Source: Beijerinckiaceae bacterium
GTDB taxonomy: Bacteria > Pseudomonadota > Alphaproteobacteria > Rhizobiales > Beijerinckiaceae
Direction of reading: 5' to 3'
Length of the DNA stretch: 64,000 bases
Assembly (NCBI GenBank): GCA_947454485.1
Contig: CANGJJ010000005.1
Span: 221,664-285,663, forward strand
Below the pieces are notes generated by a model, which worked only from the letters and a program-made list of their open reading frames with translations, searched no databases and was not told where the DNA came from. Within the stretch, counting starts at the first letter, position 1. Each line of letters starts with the position of its first letter. Both the position numbers and the translations under genes were made by a program. Of the stretch, positions 17,265-24,793 are shown in pieces.

Positions 17265-18278
17265 ATGAAAAAGTTTGTTCCCGCACTCTTGGTCAGTCTC
17301 GCAGCTCTCGCTGCGCCGGCTCACGCACAAAATGTGACACTGCGTTTGAGCCATTGGCTGCCTGTCCAGCACCCGATGCATATCTCGTTGAATGAATGGA
17401 GCCAATCACTCAACAAAGCGAGTGGCGGCACAATCAATATTACGATCTTCCATTCCGAGCAGATCGGTAAAGCCTTCGACCATTATGACATGGTGCGAGA
17501 TGGTATTGCAGATGTGGCCCTGATCAATCCGGGCTATCAGCCAGGTCGCTTTCCCATTTCAAGCGCAGCTGAAATGCCCTTCATGATCGCCGATGCGGTC
17601 AAGGGCACAATAGCTGTCGACAAATGGTATCGTAAATATGCGCCCACCGAGATGAAGGATGTGCAATTTTGCGCGGCCTTCTTGCGACCATCTGCTGTGA
17701 TTCAATCGCGTACGAAACCGATTGTCGTTCCAGCTGACATGAAGGGCATGCGCATTCGCCCGCCAGACGGCACAGTCGCAGCACTCGTCACATCTCTGGG
17801 AGGCACCAATGTGCAAGCCTCTGCGCCTGAATCACGCGATGTCCTCGAACGCGGCGTTGCCGATGGCACTGTCTTCCCGTGGGGTTCAACAGTCCTTTTC
17901 GGTGTCGACAAAGCGCTCAAATATCATCTCGATATGCCCGCCGAGATGGGGTTCTTCGGGCTTGCCATCAACAAGTCACGCTATGATCGTCTGAGCAGTG
18001 ATCAGAAGAAGGCACTCGACAGCCATTGCACGACGGAATGGGCTGCCAAGCTTGATGCGCCTTGGGGCATGTTCGAAGATGAGGGCCGCGCAAAGATCGC
18101 TGCCCTGCCGGGCCATGAGGTCATCAAGCCCACGACTGAACAAGTCGATCTGTGGCGCCAATCGGCCAAACCCCTTATTGAAGAATGGGCCAAAGCTGCC
18201 GCCAAGACCGGCATCAATCCGCAAGCGACATTTGACGAATTGAAAAAGCTGCTCGCAGCCGAAGGCGCAGCGCTCTGA
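17265..18278 (+). CDS. dctP: TRAP transporter substrate-binding protein (DctP family)
   Basis: 337 residues with a Sec signal peptide (MKKFVPALLVSLAALAAPAHA, about 21 residues). The mature chain begins VTLRLSHWLPVQHPMH, typical of DctP proteins, and includes the conserved arginine region IRPPDGTVAALVTSLGGTNV. GGGAGG lies just before the ATG. It is the periplasmic receptor for the DctQ/DctM permease encoded next. TRAP systems move organic acids with sodium or protons. Being downstream of an extradiol dioxygenase, an aromatic acid is a plausible ligand. A strong stem-loop follows the stop codon. Confidence 0.92.
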   Translation: MKKFVPALLVSLAALAAPAHAQNVTLRLSHWLPVQHPMHISLNEWSQSLNKASGGTINITIFHSEQIGKAFDHYDMVRDGIADVALINPGYQPGRFPISSAAEMPFMIADAVKGTIAVDKWYRKYAPTEMKDVQFCAAFLRPSAVIQSRTKPIVVPADMKGMRIRPPDGTVAALVTSLGGTNVQASAPESRDVLERGVADGTVFPWGSTVLFGVDKALKYHLDMPAEMGFFGLAINKSRYDRLSSDQKKALDSHCTTEWAAKLDAPWGMFEDEGRAKIAALPGHEVIKPTTEQVDLWRQSAKPLIEEWAKAAAKTGINPQATFDELKKLLAAEGAAL

Positions 18279-18286
18279 CGTGATAT

Positions 18287-18312
18287 GAGCGCGCCTCACC
18301 ACAGGCGCGCTC
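18287..18312 (+). promoter_or_regulatory. intercistronic stem-loop after dctP
   Basis: A perfect 10-base-pair stem (GAGCGCGCCT with AGGCGCGCTC) with a six-base loop, between the dctP stop and the dctQ start, with only a weak T-rich stretch after it. Its position fits partial termination or protection of the dctP message, which would give more binding protein than permease. Confidence 0.65.
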
Positions 18313-18335
18313 ATTTGTCTTGAGAGGATGATCAC

Positions 18336-18845
18336 TTGCGACTCTGGATGGACCGTTTCATCGACACGATCGAGTGGATTGCTGCAATCTTCGTAGGACT
18401 TGTCGTCGTTCTGACCTTTACCTCGATCATGCTGCGCTATTTCTTTGCGGCGCATATCCCAGACTCGCATGATTTGAGCCGTATGCTCCTTGGAATCCTG
18501 ATCTTCTGGGGCATTGCTGCCACCAGCTATCGCGGCACACATATCACGGTCGACCTTGTGTGGTCGGCTATGGGACCACGCGGCAAGCGTATCATCGATG
18601 TCTTTGCAACACTGGTCCTCTTGCTGGTCGTAACCGTGCAGACCTATACGCTGTTTGGCAAAGTGGCAGATACCTATGCCTCAAATGTGCTGACCTATGA
18701 TCTGCACTGGCCAACCTGGCCCTTTTTTGCACTGGCATGGGCGGGCGATGTATCGGCTGTCTTGCTCATCATCATCCGCGCTTGGCGATTGATCTTCCAT
18801 CCTGAAGAGATTTCGGATTTGTCGCATACAAAATTGGCGGACTGA
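18336..18845 (+). CDS. dctQ: TRAP transporter small permease (DctQ family)
   Basis: 169 residues. The TTG at 18336 has GAGAGG eight bases upstream; an in-frame ATG four codons later is the alternative. Four membrane segments are visible (about residues 13-35, 48-66, 85-107 and 125-147), the DctQ pattern, with SIMLRYFF and SRMLLGILIFWGIAATSYRGTHI as family-like stretches. It forms the inner-membrane permease with DctM, whose gene starts three bases after this one ends. Confidence 0.9.
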   Translation: MRLWMDRFIDTIEWIAAIFVGLVVVLTFTSIMLRYFFAAHIPDSHDLSRMLLGILIFWGIAATSYRGTHITVDLVWSAMGPRGKRIIDVFATLVLLLVVTVQTYTLFGKVADTYASNVLTYDLHWPTWPFFALAWAGDVSAVLLIIIRAWRLIFHPEEISDLSHTKLAD

Positions 18846-18847
18846 GC

Positions 18848-20146
18848 ATGAGCCCCGATCTTGTCGCCCTCATCGGCTTTATCTGCCTCTTCGTCTTGAT
18901 GCTCTTGCGCGTGCCTGTTGGCATGGCCATGGGCCTTGTGGGCGTCTGCGGCTTTTCTTATCTGACGAGTTTCGACACAGCGCTGAAAATGGTGGGGCAA
19001 ACCACTATGCGTACGGTGACGGATCTCAACTTCGGCATCATTCCAATGTTCCTGCTGATGGGAGCTTTTGTGTCTCATGCTGGGATCAGTGGTGAGATCT
19101 TTCGCGCAGCCAACGCCTTTATTGGTCATTTGCGGGGCGGTCTTGGCGCTGCCACCGTTCTGGCCTGCGGCGGCTTCGCTGCTATTTGTGGATCATCAGT
19201 GGCCACTGCCGCCACTTTTTCTGCCGTCGCTTATCCAGAAATGCGCCGCAATGGCTATCCCATCTCTTTCTCGACTGGCGTCATTGCTGCGGGCGGCACA
19301 CTGGGCGTGATGATACCGCCCTCGACGATTCTGGCTGTCTATGGACTGATCACACAGCAGGATATCGGGAAGCTTTTCATCGCCGGCATTTTGCCAGGTT
19401 TGGCTCAAATCGCCGTCTTGCTTCTCACGATCTGGGTGATCGTGATCCTTCGTCCAAACTTCCTGCCGAAAGCCGAACGCGCCGATTGGTCGGCGCGCTT
19501 GGTCGCCTTGCGCGAGGTTTGGGCACCTGTAGCGCTATTCGTCTTCGTCATCGGCGGCCTTTATGGCGGCCTCTTCACTGCAACAGAAGCTGGTGGCATG
19601 GGAGCAGCAGGCGCTTTCATCATCGGCGTGTTGCGCGGACGCTTGCCTTTGGTGTCGATCAAAGCCTCGCTGCTCGAGGCTACGCGCACAGCCGCCGCTG
19701 TCTTCACCATTTTGATTGGCGCGCTGATCTTCGGTTACTTCCTGACCATCACACAAACACCGCAACGCATCACCGAATTTCTGACAGGTTTGGGCTTTGG
19801 CCCCTATGGCGTCCTCGCGCTCATCCTGCTCATGTATCTCGTCCTTGGCTGCCTCATGGACACGATGGCGATGATCATCCTGACTGTCCCGATCATCTTC
19901 CCGGTCGTGACGCAACTCGGCTTTGACCCCATCTGGTTTGGCGTCATCATCGTGATGACGGTGGAGCTGGGGCTCATTCATCCCCCCGTTGGAATGAATG
20001 TCTTCGTCATCAAAAGCATGGTGAATGAGGCGAGCTTTACAATGATCTTTAAAGGGGTCATGCCCTTTGTAGTTGCGCTACTCGCCTTCCTCATCGTGCT
20101 TGTTGCTGTACCCGAGATCGCGTTGTTCTTGCCATCACGAATGTAA
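18848..20146 (+). CDS. dctM: TRAP transporter large permease (DctM family)
   Basis: 432 residues with about 12 hydrophobic segments, normal for DctM. Recognisable pieces are VPVGMAMGLVGVCG near the N-terminus, GGFAAICGSSVATAATFSAVAYPEM, GGTLGVMIPPSTILAVYG, and the late LIHPPVGMNVFVI motif. It is the ion-coupled channel of the system. Only two bases separate its TAA from the stop codon of the convergent flavin monooxygenase gene, with no terminator hairpin between them, so transcripts from the two directions must overlap. Confidence 0.93.
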   Translation: MSPDLVALIGFICLFVLMLLRVPVGMAMGLVGVCGFSYLTSFDTALKMVGQTTMRTVTDLNFGIIPMFLLMGAFVSHAGISGEIFRAANAFIGHLRGGLGAATVLACGGFAAICGSSVATAATFSAVAYPEMRRNGYPISFSTGVIAAGGTLGVMIPPSTILAVYGLITQQDIGKLFIAGILPGLAQIAVLLLTIWVIVILRPNFLPKAERADWSARLVALREVWAPVALFVFVIGGLYGGLFTATEAGGMGAAGAFIIGVLRGRLPLVSIKASLLEATRTAAAVFTILIGALIFGYFLTITQTPQRITEFLTGLGFGPYGVLALILLMYLVLGCLMDTMAMIILTVPIIFPVVTQLGFDPIWFGVIIVMTVELGLIHPPVGMNVFVIKSMVNEASFTMIFKGVMPFVVALLAFLIVLVAVPEIALFLPSRM

Positions 20147-20148
20147 GA

Positions 20149-21474
20149 CTAGACCCAGCGGCTCTTCGGACGTGGCAGACCCAAATGTTCGCGCAGGGTC
20201 GTTCCGATATAGTCGCTTTTGGCAAGACCACGTGATTGCAAGCGAGGGATGAGATGTTCGACAATTTCTTCGAGCCCACCCGGCAAGAAAGCGGGCTGAA
20301 AGATAAAGCCATCGCAAGCCCCATTGGCAAACCAATGCTCCATCTGATCAGCAACTGAATCATAAGAGCCAATCATGGTCAGCTTGCCGCGGCTCCCGGC
20401 ATAGGCCTTATACACATCACGGATGGTCCAGCCATTGTCATAAGCGCGCTGACGAATAGTGCGCGATTGGCCGGAGGTCTGAGGCGTGACCTCAAGCACA
20501 GGCAGTCTGTCGTCGACGTCGAATTGATCGAGCCTGGCTTCCAAAATGAGCGCGGCAAAGGCCTTGCCGACTTCTGGATGAATGAGAGACTGAAGATAGT
20601 CATCTTGTTCACGCGCTTGGGAATCGGTACGTCCCAGAATGGGTGTGAGACCTGGAAGAATTTTCATCTGTTCGCGAGCGCGGCCATATTTAGCCATTCG
20701 CGTTTTGACATCTTCATAGTGGTCTTTTTGGCTCTCAAAGGTCGCGCCCGACGTAAATACGCCCTCAGCCGTCCGCGCCGCCAATTCACGCCCCGCATTA
20801 GAAAAGCCAGCTTGGAAAATGACCGGATGACCCTGCGGGGGACGTGGCAGATTCAATGGTCCCCGCACAGAATAAAAATCGCCCTTGTGATTGAGGTAGT
20901 GAACCTTCTGCGGATCGAAGAAGAGGCCGCTCTGTTTGTCACGAACAAAAGCATCATCATCCCAGCTATCCCACAATCCCTTCACGATCTCGACAAATTC
21001 TGCCGCGCGCAAATAGCGTTCGTCATGATCATAATGATCTTCGCGGCCAAAGTTTTTCGATGCCGCTGCTTCGCCGCCCGTCACAATATTGAGCGCTGCA
21101 CGGCCATGACTTATATGGTCGAGTGAGCCAAACAAACGCGCAATATTATAGGGCTCATAATAGCTCGTAGATGCGGTCGCCACTAAACCAATTCGGCTTG
21201 TCACCGTTGACATCGCGGTCAGCAAAGTCACCGGCTCGAAATAGGCTGTATATTGCGCCGAGCGACACAAAACATCGAAAGGTGCATCACGCACGCTCGC
21301 AGCATCTGCAAAAAAACAAAAGTCGAGCTTTGCGGATTCGGCCAATTTGGCGAGATCTAGATAATGCTGAAGATTCACTGCCGCATCGGCCTGCGCCTGC
21401 GGATGCCGCCATGATGCAATGTGGTGGCCAGTGTGGTTGAAAAATACCCCAAGTGTCATTGGCGTTTTCATCAT
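20149..21474 (-). CDS. LLM-class flavin-dependent monooxygenase, NtaA/SnaA/DszA type
   Basis: 441 residues from the ATG at 21474 (GAGGG lies just before it; the next codon is also ATG). The start LGVFFNHTGHHIASWRHP is characteristic of the NtaA/SoxA/DszA branch of bacterial luciferase-like enzymes, as are GLVATASTSYYEPYNIAR and NIVTGGEAAASKNFG. These enzymes use FMNH2 from a separate reductase to oxidise nitrogen- or sulfur-bearing organic compounds (nitrilotriacetate, EDTA, dibenzothiophene sulfone). No reductase is visible nearby. It is the second gene after a Bug binding protein, eight bases downstream, so the Bug protein may bind its substrate. Confidence 0.88.
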   Translation of the reverse strand: MMKTPMTLGVFFNHTGHHIASWRHPQAQADAAVNLQHYLDLAKLAESAKLDFCFFADAASVRDAPFDVLCRSAQYTAYFEPVTLLTAMSTVTSRIGLVATASTSYYEPYNIARLFGSLDHISHGRAALNIVTGGEAAASKNFGREDHYDHDERYLRAAEFVEIVKGLWDSWDDDAFVRDKQSGLFFDPQKVHYLNHKGDFYSVRGPLNLPRPPQGHPVIFQAGFSNAGRELAARTAEGVFTSGATFESQKDHYEDVKTRMAKYGRAREQMKILPGLTPILGRTDSQAREQDDYLQSLIHPEVGKAFAALILEARLDQFDVDDRLPVLEVTPQTSGQSRTIRQRAYDNGWTIRDVYKAYAGSRGKLTMIGSYDSVADQMEHWFANGACDGFIFQPAFLPGGLEEIVEHLIPRLQSRGLAKSDYIGTTLREHLGLPRPKSRWV

Positions 21475-21481
21475 CACACCC

Positions 21482-22456
21482 TCACTCAGCCTTAGCACCT
21501 GACAGGCGCACCAAATCTTGCCAGCGCGGCGTTTCAGATTGCAAGAATTTTGCAAAATCATCTGCAGTACCCATCTGTGGATGGGCCGCAAGCTTGTTCA
21601 ATGTTGCTCTGGCCTCTTCAGTATTGATGCCCTCATTAATCGCTGCATTGATACGATTCACAATTCCAACTGGGGTGCCAGCGGGCGCAAAGACTCCTGC
21701 AAAAGCCAGCATGGTGAAATCAGGAAAGCCCGCTTCAGGCATGGTCGGCACATTTTTCAAGCCCGGCCAGCGCTGTTTGTCGACGGTCGCCAAAGCACGA
21801 AGTTTGTCGCCCTCGATCAAAGGCTGCAGCACGGTAATCGCATCAAACAGAATATGCGTCCGTCCACCCAACATATCGGCGATCGCCGGCGCCGCACCCG
21901 TATAGGGTACAAAATCAATATCGACTTTGGCCTGCGCTTTATAAAGTGCGCCCATCAGATGAGGCGCCGTACCTAGCGAACCGGCGTAATTATATTTACC
22001 CGGATTCTTGCGCAACAAATCGGTTAACTCAGCGAGCGTCGTCACCGGCAGCTCTTTGCTCACCACCATGATATGCGGCAGCTTCGCGACCAAAGCGACG
22101 GGCTTCAAACTTGAAGGATCATATTTCTGCGCACGGTATAATTCAGGACCTGCTGCGATACTGCCTGACGTACCCCATACCAGAGTATAGCCATCCGGCT
22201 CAGCCGCCATGCCCTGCCGCGTGCCGATCGTGCCGCCGCCACCGCCACGATTCTCAATGACAAATGGCTGGCCGAGCTTCTTCTCCAGTGACTGAGCAGC
22301 CAGCCGCGCCATAATGTCCATCGGACCGCCTGCGGCAAAGGGGACGATGATGCGCCCGGGCTTTGTCGGCCATTGCTGCGCGAGACCCGAAGAGGCGCCC
22401 CATAGAGAGGCAGCCAGAACAAAAAAGCCCACGAGCCCGAAGCGTCGATATGTCAT
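21482..22456 (-). CDS. Bug/TctC-family periplasmic binding protein
   Basis: 324 residues. The signal peptide (MTYRRFG, hydrophobic core, SSGLAQ) covers about 27 residues. The mature part shows PTKPGRIIVPFAAGGPMDIMAR and VIENRGGGGGTIG, the Bug signatures. It is the first gene of a two-gene unit with the flavin monooxygenase and has no TctA/TctB partner. It is the third Bug protein of this window; the three are clearly different genes, not recent duplicates. Confidence 0.9.
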   Translation of the reverse strand: MTYRRFGLVGFFVLAASLWGASSGLAQQWPTKPGRIIVPFAAGGPMDIMARLAAQSLEKKLGQPFVIENRGGGGGTIGTRQGMAAEPDGYTLVWGTSGSIAAGPELYRAQKYDPSSLKPVALVAKLPHIMVVSKELPVTTLAELTDLLRKNPGKYNYAGSLGTAPHLMGALYKAQAKVDIDFVPYTGAAPAIADMLGGRTHILFDAITVLQPLIEGDKLRALATVDKQRWPGLKNVPTMPEAGFPDFTMLAFAGVFAPAGTPVGIVNRINAAINEGINTEEARATLNKLAAHPQMGTADDFAKFLQSETPRWQDLVRLSGAKAE

Positions 22457-22791
22457 GATCCCTCCCCCGTTTTATTAATTGTAGCCTACACCAGCCTGCA
22501 CATTAGGGAAGTTGCACAAACAGGCGGGCCTTGGTGGTGAGACGCTATTCAGCCCCCCAACGCCAAACGCCCCGGCGATTTCTCGCGCGGGGCGTTTTGT
22601 TTGTATTTGGTTGCGGGGACCCGATGCCGCCTGTACCGAACAAATTGCCCGAAAGACTAGATAGCGTTCGGAGTTGCTCATTGAACAGGCACCCGAAGGG
22701 CAGCAGAGATATTGCTTAGCTCATGATAACGGCAGGAGCCGCTACCCCCCCGCACGAACACGACTTTGCACACTTCTTGCCTCTGAGGGGC
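22457..22791. other. divergent intergenic region with repeat copy E
   Basis: 335 bases between the minus-strand Bug gene and nasT. Promoters for both should lie here. The only clear structure is repeat copy E at about 22549-22630. An ATG at 22723 in the nasT frame adds 23 residues not typical of the family. Confidence 0.5.
22549..22630 (+). repeat. terminator-tRNA-tail repeat, copy E
   Basis: GC hairpin with arms ACGCCCC and GGGGCGT separated by GGCGATTTCTCGCGC, followed by TTTTG and then TGGTTGCGGGGAC at 22608-22620. This last stretch is identical over 13 bases to the 3' end of tRNA-fMet. Sequence then diverges (CCGATGCC). It sits in a divergent intergenic region, where a terminator for plus-strand genes has no obvious job. 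Confidence 0.7.
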
Positions 22792-23379
22792 ATGGCCGAA
22801 GACGCGCTGCGCATTTTGGTGATCGATGACAACCGAATCCGCGCCTCTGTGATTGAGCAGGGGTTGCTGGAGGCTGGCTATAGCCATGTCACTGTCATCA
22901 CCGACATCGAGGCATTGATGCGCTGCGTGGTCGAAATCGACCCCGACATGATCTTTATTGATCTCGGCAACCCCAATCGCGACAGTCTTGAGGCCGCCTT
23001 TGCCGTCTCCAAAGCCGCTCGTCGGCCCATCGCCATGTTTGTTGATCGCTCGGATGCGGCCGCGATGTCGGCTGCTATAGATGCAGGCGTCTCTGCCTAT
23101 ATTGTGGACGGATTGCGCAAGGAACGGGTGAAGCCCATCCTTGATCTCGCCATCGCGCGCTTCAATGCCTTCTTCCGCCTGCAAAGGGAATTGGAAGAAA
23201 CCCGCAGCGCACTCGCCGAGCGCAAGATCATCGAAAAGGCGAAGGGCATTCTGATGCAGAGCAAGGGCATCAGCGAACAGGAGGCCTATGACCTCCTGCG
23301 CAAACAAGCCATGCGCCAAAATCGCAAACTTGCTGAAATTGCCGAGGGGCTCGTCCTCGCAGCAGGGCTTTTGGAGTGA
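22792..23379 (+). CDS. nasT: NasT-type ANTAR response regulator (nitrate antitermination)
   Basis: 195 residues from the ATG at 22792, matching the length of NasT and AmiR; the frame is open 23 codons further. The N-terminal pseudo-receiver begins LRILVIDDNRIRASVIEQGL and includes IFIDLGNP. A coiled linker near residues 120-140 is followed by the C-terminal ANTAR RNA-binding domain (RKIIEKAKGILMQSKGISEQEAYDLLRKQAM). In Azotobacter and Paracoccus NasT binds the leader RNA of the nitrate-assimilation operon and lets transcription continue when NasS releases it in the presence of nitrate or nitrite. NasS follows here, and a structured leader precedes nrtA. Confidence 0.9.
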   Translation: MAEDALRILVIDDNRIRASVIEQGLLEAGYSHVTVITDIEALMRCVVEIDPDMIFIDLGNPNRDSLEAAFAVSKAARRPIAMFVDRSDAAAMSAAIDAGVSAYIVDGLRKERVKPILDLAIARFNAFFRLQRELEETRSALAERKIIEKAKGILMQSKGISEQEAYDLLRKQAMRQNRKLAEIAEGLVLAAGLLE

Positions 23380-23384
23380 GGGGG

Positions 23385-24542
23385 ATGACAGGGCTTCGCC
23401 ATCAAACACAGATCGCGCTTGGTTTTGTGCCATTGCTGGATGCCTCTCCCTTGATCGTGGCGCAGGCAAAAGGCTTTGCCCTTAAGGAAGGGCTCGATCT
23501 GCGGCTCTTGCGTGAAATGTCATGGGCCGCCTTGCGCGACCGTATTTCCATCGGTCACATCGACGCAGCGCATATGCCCGCACCCTTGCCCATTGCGACG
23601 ACGCTGGGTCTCGGCTCGCTGCCTGTTGAACTTGAGACCCCAATAGGACTGGCAACCGGAGGCAATGCTATCACGGTCTCAGAAGAGCTGTGGAGACACA
23701 TGAGGGACGCTGGAGCCCCTGAGGTAGCGGGGGACCCGATTGCCTGCGGACAGGCTCTAAAACGGGTTCTTGAGGCATGTCAAAAACAGCCCGCGCGTCC
23801 ACTTGTTTTCGGCGTTGTGCATCCCTTTTCATCGCACAATTATGAACTGCGTCACTGGCTCTCCGCTGGCAGCATTGAACCAGACCGCGATGTGCAGATC
23901 ACTATCTTGCCGCCGCCTTTCATGGTGGATGCGCTGGAGGCCGGGCGCATCGACGGCTATTGCGTGGGCGAGCCCTGGAACAGTCTTGCCAGAAAACATG
24001 GCTCTGGCCGCATCGTCACGACGAAAAATAGACTCTGGCCAGGCATTATAGAGAAAGTGCTGGCCATGCGCAGTGGCGCGGTTGATGCAGATGTCACGCG
24101 CCGGCTCATCACCGCCATCACACGCGCAGCTGAGTGGTGCGACGATGTCAATCACCGCGAGGAACTTGCCGATTTGCTCTCGCAGCAAGACTACATGGCC
24201 CTGCCGCCGCCTTGCTTAATGCCGGGGCTTACTGGTGAGCTGATGTTAGGTGACGCGCCGCCAAGCCTCGAACCCGACTTCCTCCGCTTTGGCGGATCAG
24301 CGACAGTTCCCCTCCCCTCACAGGCGCTGTGGCTTTATGCGCAAATGCTGCGCTGGCAACAAACAAGCTTCAGCCCACAAGATGCCGAACGCGCCGCAGC
24401 GGTCTATCGCCCCAACCTCTGGTGCGAGGCGACAGGACTGGCCTTACCGCAGCCATTCAGCATCACGACCTTTGATGATGTGCATTTTGATCCAGGGCAA
24501 ATCCAGACATGGCTGGCGCAATACGCAGCATGCGTCGAGTGA
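23385..24542 (+). CDS. nasS: NasS-type nitrate/nitrite sensor
   Basis: 385 residues, related to the NrtA/CmpA binding proteins but without a signal peptide, as expected for a cytoplasmic sensor. It starts QIALGFVPLLDASPLIVAQAKGFA. It contains LRDRISIGHIDAAHMPAPLPIA and GRIDGYCVGEPWN, the anion-pocket segments shared with NrtA. The ATG at 23385 has GGAG eight bases before it; a GTG at 23376 overlapping the nasT stop region is an alternative. NasS holds NasT inactive without nitrate or nitrite. The two genes are coupled, as in other alphaproteobacteria. Confidence 0.88.
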   Translation: MTGLRHQTQIALGFVPLLDASPLIVAQAKGFALKEGLDLRLLREMSWAALRDRISIGHIDAAHMPAPLPIATTLGLGSLPVELETPIGLATGGNAITVSEELWRHMRDAGAPEVAGDPIACGQALKRVLEACQKQPARPLVFGVVHPFSSHNYELRHWLSAGSIEPDRDVQITILPPPFMVDALEAGRIDGYCVGEPWNSLARKHGSGRIVTTKNRLWPGIIEKVLAMRSGAVDADVTRRLITAITRAAEWCDDVNHREELADLLSQQDYMALPPPCLMPGLTGELMLGDAPPSLEPDFLRFGGSATVPLPSQALWLYAQMLRWQQTSFSPQDAERAAAVYRPNLWCEATGLALPQPFSITTFDDVHFDPGQIQTWLAQYAACVE

Positions 24543-24633
24543 CTAAGCACACTGCCTGATTTTTGTGCGCGCCTGCGCTGGTCACCCGCCCTCGCACTCA
24601 CGGAAACCTCACAAAACCAGCAAAAACAGAGAT

Positions 24634-24649
24634 TGGCACGCTCCCTGCT
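24634..24649 (+). promoter_or_regulatory. sigma-54-type promoter of the nitrate assimilation operon
   Basis: TGGCACGCTCCCTGCT matches the -24/-12 consensus with GG at 24635-24636 and GC at 24647-24648, exactly 12 bases apart. Transcription would start near 24660, just before the first leader hairpin. An NtrC-type activator is expected for a nitrogen-controlled operon, but no convincing NtrC dyad was found upstream. Confidence 0.8.
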
Positions 24650-24659
24650 TGCGTAACAC

Positions 24660-24793
24660 CAGTCGCCGCCATTGGTGGCGATCCATGTGCCCCTGAAGGC
24701 CCCCGGCAACGTCGCCGCAAAGCATGCTCTGAAAGAGCCTGACTTTGTGCGGCGTTTTTTTGTGCCTTCAGACCAGACAGTCAGGAGCTCGCG
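24660..24793 (+). promoter_or_regulatory. leader RNA of the nrt-nir-nas operon (probable NasT antitermination target)
   Basis: The leader starts with a hairpin at 24663-24681 (TCGCCGCC with GGTGGCGA). It continues to a terminator at 24713-24761. An outer pairing of CTGAAGGC (24693-24700) with GCCTTCAG (24764-24771) encloses that terminator, so alternative folds are possible. A small hairpin GCTCT-GAA-AGAGC lies in the terminator loop. This is the arrangement expected of a NasT/ANTAR-controlled leader, although the canonical paired hexaloop motif was not located with certainty. Confidence 0.7.
24713..24761 (+). terminator. leader terminator upstream of nrtA
   Basis: CGCCGCAAAG (24713-24722) pairs with CTTTGTGCGGCG (24743-24754, one bulged base) and is followed by seven T. 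It is a strong intrinsic terminator placed before the first structural gene, so transcription of the operon must be antiterminated. Confidence 0.85.

Noticed and set aside
19186..19926. 246-codon plus-strand frame inside dctM
   Set aside because: Out of frame with clear DctM sequence; its product is extremely rich in His, Arg and Trp, as expected of a shifted frame.
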